Positions 1 to 9,436 of a DNA stretch of 10,072 bases are shown here, piece after piece. This DNA comes from an uncultured Coriobacteriia bacterium (lineage in GTDB: Bacteria > Actinomycetota > Coriobacteriia > Coriobacteriales > QAMH01): the NCBI GenBank assembly GCA_902478425.1, contig CABSKV010000052.1, positions 1 to 10,072 on the forward strand. The letters run 5' to 3'. Position numbers and translations under genes: made by a program. Numbering within the stretch: position 1 is the stretch's first letter; every line of letters begins with the position of its first letter. The notes under the pieces are model-generated. The model did not search any database, was not told the DNA's origin, and saw nothing but the letters and a program-made list of their open reading frames with translations.

Positions 1-788
1 GCCGTCGCGCCGGCGAGCATGAACTCGATGGCATCCTCGCCGCTTGCGATGCCGCCCATGCCGATTATGGGAATGTCGACGGCGTTGTACGTCTCCCATA
101 CCATGCGCAGGGCGACGGGTTTGATGGCAGGACCCGACAGGCCACCGACGACGCGCGCGAGCTTGGGGCGGCGGCGCTTCGCATCGATTGCCATGCCGAG
201 CAAGGTGTTGATGAGGCTGACCGCATCGGCACCGGCTGCCTCGACAGCCTTGGCGATGACGGTGATGTCGGTGACGTTGGGCGTGAGCTTCACGATGAGC
301 GGACGCTTCGTGAGCGCACGCAAGGCCGAGGTGACCTCGGCGGCTTGGGCGGGGTCGGTACCGAAGGTCATGCCACCGGCATCGACATTGGGACACGAGA
401 TGTTGACCTCGTAGGCATCGATGCATGCCTCGTCTTCGAGACGCTCGATGACTTGCACGTACTCTTGCAGCGTATGCCCCGAGACGTTGACGATGACTGC
501 CGTATCCTGCGTGGCAAGCCAGGAGAGCTGGCTTGCGCAGAACTCCTCGACGCCGGGGTTTTGCAAGCCGATGGAGTTGAGCATGCCGGATGGAACCTCG
601 GCGATACGCGGTGTCGCGTTGCCATCCCAGGGCATGGGCGAGACGCCCTTGGTGGTGATGGCGCCCAGCTGCGAGACATCGAAGAAATCGGCGAACTCCT
701 CGCCGTGGCCGAAGGTGCCGGAGGCGACCGTGACGGGATTCTTCATCGGCAGGCCGCCGACGTTGACGTGCATGTCAGGCGTGCTCAT
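1..788 (-). CDS. pyrD: Dihydroorotate dehydrogenase B, catalytic subunit (partial, 3' end missing)
   Basis: FMN-containing catalytic subunit that oxidises dihydroorotate to orotate in the cytoplasm. Electrons pass to NAD+ through the PyrK partner encoded just upstream. The visible 262 residues begin MSTPDMHVNVGG and show the class 1 family signatures in order: ITTKGVS (44-50), NSIGLQNPG (71-79), NISCPN with the catalytic-base Cys132 typical of class 1 enzymes, VKLTPN (166-171), GGLSGPAIKP (215-224) and the FMN-phosphate loop IIGMGGI (241-247). Family members are about 300-310 residues, so roughly 40-50 C-terminal residues lie beyond the window edge. The ATG overlaps the pyrK stop by one base (TAATG), and the SD (GAGGTGAT) lies inside the end of pyrK. 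Translational coupling and equal subunit production are likely. The presence of pyrK next to it favours class 1B over 1A. Confidence 0.96.
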   Translation of the reverse strand, partial: MSTPDMHVNVGGLPMKNPVTVASGTFGHGEEFADFFDVSQLGAITTKGVSPMPWDGNATPRIAEVPSGMLNSIGLQNPGVEEFCASQLSWLATQDTAVIVNVSGHTLQEYVQVIERLEDEACIDAYEVNISCPNVDAGGMTFGTDPAQAAEVTSALRALTKRPLIVKLTPNVTDITVIAKAVEAAGADAVSLINTLLGMAIDAKRRRPKLARVVGGLSGPAIKPVALRMVWETYNAVDIPIIGMGGIASGEDAIEFMLAGAT

Positions 789-1582
789 TACCAGATCACC
801 TCGCTCGCATCGAAGACGGGGCCGTCGACGCAGCAGCGCTTGAGGCCATCTGTGGTCTCGACGACGCAGCCGAGGCAGGCGCCAACGCCACAGGCCATGA
901 GGCGCTCCATCGAGACCTCGCAGGTCACGCCATGTTCGATGGCGGGAAGTGCCACGGAGCGCTCCATGAGAGGCGGTCCGCAAACGGCAACGTAATCGTA
1001 GTCGTGCGTGGCAAGGAGCTCGTCGGTGACGGCGTTCACAAAGCCTTTGACGCCCGCCGAGCCATCGTCAGTCGCGATGTGGAGCGCGCCTTGCGAAGCG
1101 CGGATGCTGTCCTCGAATTGCTCGACGCAGGCAAGGCGCTTCGCCGTCTGCGCACCGATGACGACATCGACTTGCGCACCTTGGGCGGCAAGCTCGTCGG
1201 CAAGCAGCTTGAGCGCGGGAACGCCAACGCCACCACAGGCAAGCAGGGCACGCTTCGTGCCCGCGGGAATGTGCCACCCGTTGCCGATAGGACCCACGAA
1301 ATCGACCTCGTCACCCACGGCAAGGTGCGTGAGCTGTTCGGTTCCCTCGCCCACCACCTGATAGCAGACGTCGACGGAGCCGGCGGTTTCATCGACATCG
1401 AAAACCGCAAAGGGCATGCGCAAAAACTGGATGGAAGGCTCGCTCGCGACCTTGACCTGAACGAATTGGCCGGGACGTGCGGCTGCGGCAATGCGAGGAG
1501 CCAGCACGGACATGTGGTAGATACCCTCGGCAACTTGCCTGTTGAAGAGAACGGGGCCGCTCTCCTGAAGCTTCTGGTCCAT
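788..1582 (-). CDS. pyrK: Dihydroorotate dehydrogenase B, electron transfer subunit
   Basis: FAD and [2Fe-2S] subunit that carries electrons from FMN in PyrD to NAD+. With a start at 1582 (MDQKLQESG) the protein has 264 residues, a normal PyrK length. An open frame extends 25 codons further upstream, but only this ATG has a purine-rich SD (GGAGGG, 12-13 nt away, somewhat long). Visible parts: an N-terminal FAD-binding barrel with PGQF (37-40), LRMPFAVFD (54-62) and GPIGNGW (97-103); a nucleotide-binding Rossmann part with ACGGVGVPAL (115-124) and CGPPLM (201-206); and a C-terminal iron-sulfur cluster site with Cys231, Cys236, Cys239 and Cys250 or Cys251 just before VDGPVF. The residue where related PyrKs have Ser (RRPIS-type motif) is Ala59 here. 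The gene follows carB after an unusually long 269-bp gap and overlaps pyrD by one base. Confidence 0.95.
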   Translation of the reverse strand: MDQKLQESGPVLFNRQVAEGIYHMSVLAPRIAAAARPGQFVQVKVASEPSIQFLRMPFAVFDVDETAGSVDVCYQVVGEGTEQLTHLAVGDEVDFVGPIGNGWHIPAGTKRALLACGGVGVPALKLLADELAAQGAQVDVVIGAQTAKRLACVEQFEDSIRASQGALHIATDDGSAGVKGFVNAVTDELLATHDYDYVAVCGPPLMERSVALPAIEHGVTCEVSMERLMACGVGACLGCVVETTDGLKRCCVDGPVFDASEVIW

Positions 1583-1628
1583 GTTCTCGCGTTTCCCTCC
1601 ACGCCTGATTAAACATGATTTTGCCCAT

Positions 1629-1652
1629 GATAGCGCACTTCTCGTGCGTATC
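1629..1652 (-). other. Small hairpin in the carB-pyrK gap
   Basis: Read on the minus strand, GATACGCAC and GTGCGCTATC pair around the loop GAGAA, giving 9 base pairs with one bulged base. It lies about 47 nt upstream of the pyrK start and between the long palindrome and the pyrK SD. No run of U follows it (the next bases are ATGGGCAAAATC), so it is not a standard intrinsic terminator. It could be an RNA processing or stability element, or chance in GC-rich sequence. Confidence 0.4.
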
Positions 1653-1676
1653 GCCATTATTCGCCTCGCCTACTCG

Positions 1677-1840
1677 CAGGTGACACCGACTCTACGGGCT
1701 TTGCTCTCGCACCCGACCCACGGCTCGCGCGATGCAGCTGCGGAACTCGCGCGCCTACAGCGCGCTCAAACAGTCCTCGCAAGACCGCATCGCGCTCGAC
1801 GAGGGTCTGCTCGAGATGCCCGGAAAGTCGGTGTCCCCTG
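1677..1840 (-). repeat. Long imperfect palindrome in the carB-pyrK gap
   Basis: The ends, 1677-1699 and 1818-1840, are inverted copies of each other with 20 of 23 positions matching. Further complementary blocks are nested inside in the correct order: GACCC/GGGTC at 1803-1807 and 1715-1719; GCGCGATGC/GCATCGCGC at 1787-1795 and 1727-1735; GCG-GGAC/GTTCCGC at 1773-1780 and 1740-1746 (one bulge, one G-U pair); and a central GCGCGC/GCGCGC stem at 1749-1754 and 1760-1765 with a 5-nt loop. All are centred within about 4 nt of position 1759, so nearly the whole element could fold into one long stem. It fills most of the 269-bp gap and starts about 12 nt after the carB stop. No clear target-site duplication is seen. 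It may be a non-autonomous mobile element or a structured intercistronic RNA. Confidence 0.7.
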
Positions 1841-1851
1841 GATGCTCTGTC

Positions 1852-5055
<3,204 letters not shown>

Positions 5056-5089
5056 GTAATGAAACCTTTCAGATTGGTTCTAGAGCATA

Positions 5090-5192
5090 TCGCAGCATGG
5101 ACGCTTCGCCTCGATGGTCGCTCCCCGACAGCCCGCTTCGCGGTCTTTACGGCTCGCTCCCTTGGACCTCGGCTTCGCATCCAATGCTGCGA
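5090..5192. repeat. Inverted-repeat-bounded intergenic element, copy A (carA-carB gap)
   Basis: The element is bounded by TCGCAGCATGGA (5090-5101) and TCCAATGCTGCGA (5180-5192), which are inverted copies apart from one extra base. Inside, 5103-5125 matches 9521-9543 of the pyrR leader at 20 of 23 positions, and 5162-5178 matches 9544-9560 at 13 of 17. Between these two blocks, copy A carries 36 extra bases (5126-5161) that end in the same CTCCC as the block before them and look like a diverged internal duplication. It occupies most of the non-coding space between carA and carB, ending 34 bp before the carB start. It resembles a REP-type or small interspersed element that transcription passes through. 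No protein is encoded. Confidence 0.65.
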
Positions 5193-5223
5193 TCAAGCCT
5201 TGGCAAGACGCTTGCGTCGCACT

Positions 5224-6471
5224 CTAGGTGGTACCTCGCATGTCTCGCACCTCGATGTCAAGGTAATCGTCGCGGCCATCCATGAGGCGCGAGAACGCCT
5301 CGAAGAGATACGACGAATCGTGCGGGCCGGGTGCGGCCTCGGGGTGATACTGCACGGAGAAGACGGGATAGTCGAGAAACGCCATGCCCTCGGGAGTTCC
5401 GTCGTTGAGGTTGACGTGCGTGAGCTGGATGAGTCCGAACTCACGCGATTCGATGACGGGCGCGATGCGCTGCTCGCTCCAGAACAGCAGGCTCTCGGGA
5501 TGTTCGGCAAGACCACCCGAGAGCTCGGGTACGAGCGGACCCATGCTCTCGAAGACCTGGCCGAAACCGTGGTTTTGCGCGGTGATCTCGACCGCGCCGG
5601 TACGCAGGTTCATGACGGGCTGGTTGCCGCCATGATGGCCGTACTTGAGCTTCTCGATGCGCGCGCCAGCGGCAATCGAGAGCATCTGGTGCCCGAGGCA
5701 AATGCCGAAAACCGGGAGCTTGCCGATAAGCTGGCGTGCAAGCTCGTAGGCCGGTTCGACTGCCTGCGGGTCGCCCGGCCCATTGGAAAGAAAAACGCCG
5801 TCGGGGTCCAGAGCGAGGATGTCGGCAAGCGAGGTGTTCCAGGGCACGACCGTGACATCGCAGCCATGCATGCGCAGGCCGTCGAGTATGCCCGTCTTGA
5901 TGCCGCAATCGAGCGCGACGACATGATGACGCGCGGGAGGGACAATCGCGGGTAACTCATGGGGCTGCACGCAGGAGACCTCGGCGGCGAGGTTGACGCC
6001 AACGATGCCCGCGGATGCGTCAAGACGCGCTCTGAGGGCGGCCAGGTCATCGCACGCCGTGGAGATGACGGCCTTCATCGCACCGTGCTCGCGCACGTGA
6101 CGTACGAGCTTGCGCGTGTCGATGCCCTCGATGGCGACGATGCCGTGTTGTGCGAGATAATCCGGCAGCGACGAGCGCGACCTGAAGTTGCTCGGGCTGG
6201 CGCACATGTCGCGCACGACCAGGCCACGGCAGAAGCATCCACGTGATTGCGTGTCGGCATCGTTCACGCCATAGTTACCGATATGCGGATAGGTCATCGT
6301 GATGATCTGACCGGCATAGGACGGATCGCTCAGGATCTCCTGATAGCCGCTCATGGAGGTGTTGAAGACGATTTCGCCGAAGGCCTCGCCCGTGCATCCA
6401 CACGCGCTCCCCTCGAACACCGTGCCGTCCTCGAGCATGAGAACGGCAGGCACATCGCTGTGCAATGACAT
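5224..6471 (-). CDS. carA: Carbamoyl phosphate synthase small (glutaminase) subunit
   Basis: Class I glutamine amidotransferase subunit that releases ammonia from glutamine and passes it to CarB. The N-terminal CarA-specific domain has FNTSMSGYQEILSDPSY (36-52), YPHIGNYG (61-68) and EGIDTR (115-120). The C-terminal amidotransferase domain has LSNGPGDP (228-235), the nucleophile elbow GICLGHQ with Cys258, QNHGF (299-303) and the catalytic pair His376 and Glu378 in QYHPEAAPGPHD. I choose the start at 6471 (MSLHSDVPAV, 415 residues): an ATG at 6477 directly touches the SD AAGGGAG with no spacer, whereas the one at 6471 has a 6-nt spacer. The protein is longer than E. coli CarA (382 residues) because 47 residues, not about 13, separate QNHGF from THVNLNDGT. 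A PyrR hairpin covers its SD. Confidence 0.97.
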   Translation of the reverse strand: MSLHSDVPAVLMLEDGTVFEGSACGCTGEAFGEIVFNTSMSGYQEILSDPSYAGQIITMTYPHIGNYGVNDADTQSRGCFCRGLVVRDMCASPSNFRSRSSLPDYLAQHGIVAIEGIDTRKLVRHVREHGAMKAVISTACDDLAALRARLDASAGIVGVNLAAEVSCVQPHELPAIVPPARHHVVALDCGIKTGILDGLRMHGCDVTVVPWNTSLADILALDPDGVFLSNGPGDPQAVEPAYELARQLIGKLPVFGICLGHQMLSIAAGARIEKLKYGHHGGNQPVMNLRTGAVEITAQNHGFGQVFESMGPLVPELSGGLAEHPESLLFWSEQRIAPVIESREFGLIQLTHVNLNDGTPEGMAFLDYPVFSVQYHPEAAPGPHDSSYLFEAFSRLMDGRDDYLDIEVRDMRGTT

Positions 6472-6477
6472 GTCCAT

Positions 6478-6513
6478 CTCCCTTGTCGGTCTCTCCGGAC
6501 CGCTCGTTAAAGG
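6478..6513 (-). promoter_or_regulatory. PyrR-binding RNA hairpin covering the carA ribosome binding site
   Basis: On the minus-strand RNA the core at 6502-6487 is CGGUC-CGGAGA-GACCG: a perfect 5-bp stem with a CGGAGA hexaloop, which fits the known PyrR loop rule CNGNGA. A 7-nt purine-rich bulge (UAACGAG) on the 5' side and 2 nt (AC) on the 3' side separate it from a lower stem, CCUU (6513-6510) with AAGG (6484-6481). The AAGG is the start of the carA SD AAGGGAG (6484-6478). Binding of PyrR with UMP should stabilise the fold and hide the SD, lowering CarA and probably CarB production. This fits PyrR translational repression as described in Mycobacterium smegmatis, not the terminator-based attenuation of Bacillus: no terminator with a U tract is seen. 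Confidence 0.87.
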
Positions 6514-6530
6514 TTGCTTGACCGCAGGAA

Positions 6531-6539
6531 ACTATAGCA
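6531..6539 (-). promoter_or_regulatory. Extended -10 promoter candidate for carA
   Basis: Minus-strand TGCTATAGT contains TATAGT (6536-6531, 5 of 6 matches to TATAAT) preceded by an extended -10 TG. No good -35 box lies 16-18 nt upstream. Transcription would begin near 6524, about 11 nt before the lower stem of the PyrR hairpin, so the transcript would carry the whole switch. The position in the pyrC-carA gap suggests that the carAB-pyrKD half can be transcribed separately from pyrRBC. Confidence 0.5.
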
Positions 6540-6586
6540 CCCGCATCGCGCGCGGGCGCTATTGTTCACATACTTGAAACGAAAGC

Positions 6587-7888
6587 CTAGAAGGTCACGA
6601 CGCCGTCTTCCATGCTGGCGTAGCCATCGACGAAGGTGTCGCTTGCACGACCGGTGAGCTCCCAACCGAGAAACGCCGAGTTCTTCGAACGCGAGCAGAA
6701 GTCGTCTTCCTCGACCGTCCAGGCAAGGTCGGGGTCGATGATCGTGTAGTCGGCCGTGGAGCCCTCGCGCAGCTCGACTTGCTCGACGCCGATGAGTTCA
6801 CGCGGAGCGATGGACGTGACCTCGACGAGGCGCTGCCAGGACATCTTGCCCGGCAACACGAGCTCGGTGAGCAGCAGGCCAAGCGCCGTCTCGAGGCCAG
6901 TCGTGCCAAAGGGCGCGTGATTGAACTCGAGGGCCTTCTCGTGCGCCGCATGCGGGGCGTGGTCGGTGGCGACCATGTCGATGCGCCCGTCGATGAGCGC
7001 CTCCTGCAAGGCGAGGTTGTCCTCCTTCGTGCGCAGCGGCGGGTTCATCTTGAGGTTCGTGCTGTAGCTATCGGCCTTGATGTCGTCCTCGTTCAAGAAG
7101 AGATGATGGGGCGTGACCTCGCAGGTCACGGGAACGCCCTCGGCCTTGGCGCGAGCAACCATGTCGACGGCACGCGCCGTCGTGAGATGTTGGATGTGCA
7201 CATGGCAGCCCGTGAGACGCGCGAGCTCGATGTCGCGCGCGATCTGCGTCTCCTCGCCTGCCGCCGGCCAGCCAGTGAGCCCCAGGCGCGTCGAGACGAC
7301 GCCCTCGTTGACGACGCCGGCACCGACAATGTCCTCCATCTGGCAGTGGCTCAGCACGGGCACATCGAACATCTTGGCGTAGTCGAGCGCCTGGCGCATC
7401 ATGCCGCCGTCCTGGATGCCATGCCCGTCATCGGAAAACGCGACGGCTCCGGCGGCGACCATGTCGCCCATCTCGGCAAGCTCCGTACCCGCAAGCCCCT
7501 TGGTGCAGGCACCGAGGGGATAGATGCGCGTGCGGCCAGGCTCCCAGGCAGCCTTCTCGAGCAGATAGTCGATCATGGCACCGGTGTCGATGACCGGCTT
7601 GGTGTTGGCCATCGGCACGACGCCGGTGAAGCCACCGTGGGCGGCAGCGCGCATGCCGGTGAGTATGTCTTCCTTGTACTCCTGGCCCGGGTCGCGGAAG
7701 TGCACGTGCACGTCGACCATGCCGGGGATGAGGTACTTGCCCGCGCAGTCCTTCACGAGGAGCTTCTCGGGCAGCTCGATGTCGTTGCCGACGGCGACGA
7801 CGAGGCCATCACGCACGAGCACGCTCGTCACCTCGTCGATGCCGTTTTGCGGGTCTATTACGTGGGCATCTTTAAGCAGCAGCGCCAT
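6587..7888 (-). CDS. pyrC: Dihydroorotase (class I)
   Basis: Zinc amidohydrolase that cyclises carbamoyl aspartate to dihydroorotate. With the ATG at 7888 (MALLLKDAHVIDPQ) it has 433 residues, typical of the class I (Bacillus-like) enzyme and longer than the E. coli type of about 348. Metal ligands are visible: His61 and His63 in DVHVHFRDPG, an Asp in FSDDG (153/154), His181 in LSHCQ, His234 in HIQHLTT and the catalytic Asp309 in VATDHAPH. Substrate-binding motifs include NTKP (95-98) and the region around NLKMNPPLR (278-286). A TTG at 7903 would add five residues, but the ATG sits 8 nt after GGAGG and is preferred. The gene overlaps the end of pyrB by 17 nt, with its SD inside pyrB, so coupled translation is likely. 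Confidence 0.97.
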   Translation of the reverse strand: MALLLKDAHVIDPQNGIDEVTSVLVRDGLVVAVGNDIELPEKLLVKDCAGKYLIPGMVDVHVHFRDPGQEYKEDILTGMRAAAHGGFTGVVPMANTKPVIDTGAMIDYLLEKAAWEPGRTRIYPLGACTKGLAGTELAEMGDMVAAGAVAFSDDGHGIQDGGMMRQALDYAKMFDVPVLSHCQMEDIVGAGVVNEGVVSTRLGLTGWPAAGEETQIARDIELARLTGCHVHIQHLTTARAVDMVARAKAEGVPVTCEVTPHHLFLNEDDIKADSYSTNLKMNPPLRTKEDNLALQEALIDGRIDMVATDHAPHAAHEKALEFNHAPFGTTGLETALGLLLTELVLPGKMSWQRLVEVTSIAPRELIGVEQVELREGSTADYTIIDPDLAWTVEEDDFCSRSKNSAFLGWELTGRASDTFVDGYASMEDGVVTF

Positions 7889-8807
7889 TGCCCTCACCTC
7901 CAAGGAGTAGATACATGACGGCCATGCGCACGGCCACGCCCGAGTTGACCTGGTCGAGGATCACGGCGCGGTCGGAATCGGCGGCATCGGCGGAAAGCTC
8001 GACGCCGCGGTTGATGGGGCCGGGATGCATGATGATCGCGTCGTCCTTCATCGCGTCCATGCGCACAAGGTTGATGCCGTAGAGCATCGCGTACTCGCGC
8101 AGCGATGGCAGCGCGGCCGACTCGAGGCGCTCTTGCTGGATGCGCAGCATGTAGACGACGTCGAGCTCGGGCAGCACGTCGTCGAGCGTGTAGGAGCAGC
8201 GCGCGCCCAGGACGTCGGGACGAGCCAGCATGAGCGTGGGCGGGCCGATGACGATGGGTTCGGCGCCCATGATGTTGAGAAGCGGCACGAGCGAGCCGAC
8301 GACGCGGGAGTGCGCGATGTCACCGACGATGCCGACCTTGAGGCCATCGAGGTGGCCGAGCGTCTCGCGGATCGTGAACGCGTCAAGCAGTGCCTGGGTG
8401 GGATGCTGGTGCTTGCCGTCGCCACCGTTTACCACGTGCGCGTCCATGTGCTGGGTCAGGATGCGCGGGGCACCCTCCTGCTTGCTGCGCACGACGATGA
8501 GGTCGCAGTTCATGGCGCCGAGGGTCTCGGCCGTATCTGCCAGGGTCTCGCCCTTGGTGGTCGACGAGCTCGAGGCCGAGAAGTTGATGACGTCACCCGA
8601 CAGGCGCTTGCCGGCGATCTCGAAGCTCGTGCGCGTGCGCGTCGAGGGCTCGAGGAAGAGATTGATGATGGTGCGGCCGCGCAAGGTGGGGAGCTTCTTG
8701 ATCGCGCGGTCGTTGACCTCCTTGAAGCTTCTGGCCGTGTCGAGGATCTCGACGATCTCGTCTGCGGAGTATTCGTCGATATCGATGAGGTGCTTGTGCT
8801 GCAACAT
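7872..8807 (-). CDS. pyrB: Aspartate carbamoyltransferase catalytic subunit
   Basis: Transfers the carbamoyl group from carbamoyl phosphate to aspartate, the committed step of the pathway. The 311 residues are normal length for the catalytic chain. Visible motifs: the carbamoyl phosphate site EPSTRTRTSFE (53-63), the mobile-loop Lys85 in STTKGE, the aspartate-domain motif GDGKHQHPTQALLD (129-142), GDIAHSRV (162-169) and HPGPINRG (261-268). No pyrI (regulatory subunit) is in the window, so control probably falls on PyrR. The ATG at 8807 overlaps the pyrR stop by one base (TGATG). A GTG one codon upstream (8810) is also possible and overlaps by four. The SD GGAGG lies in the last codons of pyrR. 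Confidence 0.97.
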   Translation of the reverse strand: MLQHKHLIDIDEYSADEIVEILDTARSFKEVNDRAIKKLPTLRGRTIINLFLEPSTRTRTSFEIAGKRLSGDVINFSASSSSTTKGETLADTAETLGAMNCDLIVVRSKQEGAPRILTQHMDAHVVNGGDGKHQHPTQALLDAFTIRETLGHLDGLKVGIVGDIAHSRVVGSLVPLLNIMGAEPIVIGPPTLMLARPDVLGARCSYTLDDVLPELDVVYMLRIQQERLESAALPSLREYAMLYGINLVRMDAMKDDAIIMHPGPINRGVELSADAADSDRAVILDQVNSGVAVRMAVMYLLLGGEGNGAAA

Positions 8808-9427
8808 CACTCCTCACCTCCAAGCACCTTGTTGAACGCCTGCGTGAGCTCGCCCGTGCTCTGGACGGGAGCCGAGCCGATATGGCCCTGTGCCTGCAGG
8901 ATCTCGACGCTCGTGCGACCGTCGATGGGCTCGGCGAAGAAGCGCACGGACTCGTCCTTGCTGCTCGGAACGTTCTTGCCGACGAAGTCGGCGCGTATGG
9001 GTAGCTCGCGATGACCGCGGTCGACGAGCACCGCAAGCTGTATGCGGTCGGGACGGCCGTAATCCATGAGGGCATCCATGGCCGCGCGTATGGTGCGCCC
9101 GGTGTAGAGCACGTCATCGACGAGCACGATCGTCTTGCCCTCGGGTGCGAACGGGATGTCGGTCGTGTGCACGACCGGCGCGAGGAAGTTCTCGACATCA
9201 TCACGATAGAAGCTGATGTCGAGCCTGCCGACGGGCACCTTCACGCCCTCGATCTGCTCGATGCGCTTGGCAAGTGCAGCCGCGATGAGGTCACCACGGG
9301 TCACGATGCCAACGAGCGCGATGTTGGAAGCTCCGTCATTCGATTCGAGGATTTCGTGCGCGATGCGCGTGAGCGAACGGTCGATGGCAGACTCGTCCAT
9401 GACGACCGTCTTCGTCAGATCTGACAT
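8807..9427 (-). CDS. pyrR: PyrR bifunctional regulator / uracil phosphoribosyltransferase
   Basis: RNA-binding regulator of pyr genes that also has, in many species, uracil phosphoribosyltransferase activity. The 206-residue protein (MSDLTKTVVMDES) has a type I phosphoribosyltransferase fold: the PRPP loop VLVDDVLYTGRT (101-112), ALVGIVTRGD (37-46), RLDISFYRDD (68-77), and LVDRGHRELPIRADFVGKN (134-152), which is typical of PyrR. Bacillus PyrR is about 180 residues. The extra part is a C-terminal tail from about 180, rich in small and polar residues. I choose the ATG at 9427: it has a 9-nt spacer after GGGAG, whereas the in-frame GTG at 9433 has only 3 nt. The gene lies first in the cluster behind its own PyrR hairpin, so it should repress itself as well as pyrB and pyrC. 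Confidence 0.97.
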   Translation of the reverse strand: MSDLTKTVVMDESAIDRSLTRIAHEILESNDGASNIALVGIVTRGDLIAAALAKRIEQIEGVKVPVGRLDISFYRDDVENFLAPVVHTTDIPFAPEGKTIVLVDDVLYTGRTIRAAMDALMDYGRPDRIQLAVLVDRGHRELPIRADFVGKNVPSSKDESVRFFAEPIDGRTSVEILQAQGHIGSAPVQSTGELTQAFNKVLGGEE

Positions 9428-9436
9428 AATCACCTA

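Noticed and set aside
1583..1680. Promoter for pyrK (TATCAT at about 1627-1632, AATAAT further upstream)
   Set aside because: No acceptable -35 at the right distance for either, and one of them overlaps the small hairpin. Not enough to call.
1677..1840. Insertion sequence or transposase remnant
   Set aside because: No transposase-like coding sequence and no target-site duplication could be seen, so I describe it only as a palindromic element.
5056..5089. Hairpin AACC/GGTT over the carB SD as a further regulatory switch
   Set aside because: Only four base pairs and none of the PyrR features, so not distinguishable from chance.
5133..5178. Possible third PyrR box, because the minus strand reads GAGGTCCAAGGGAG like the 3' half of the real boxes
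   Set aside because: The 5' half of the stem and the CNGNGA loop are missing, and the segment lies far from the carB SD. The likeness is best explained by the repeat's own sequence.
6779..7918. 379-residue plus-strand frame antisense to pyrC, and a similar one at 8025-9014 antisense to pyrB and pyrR
   Set aside because: Shadow frames of conserved genes with no family resemblance.
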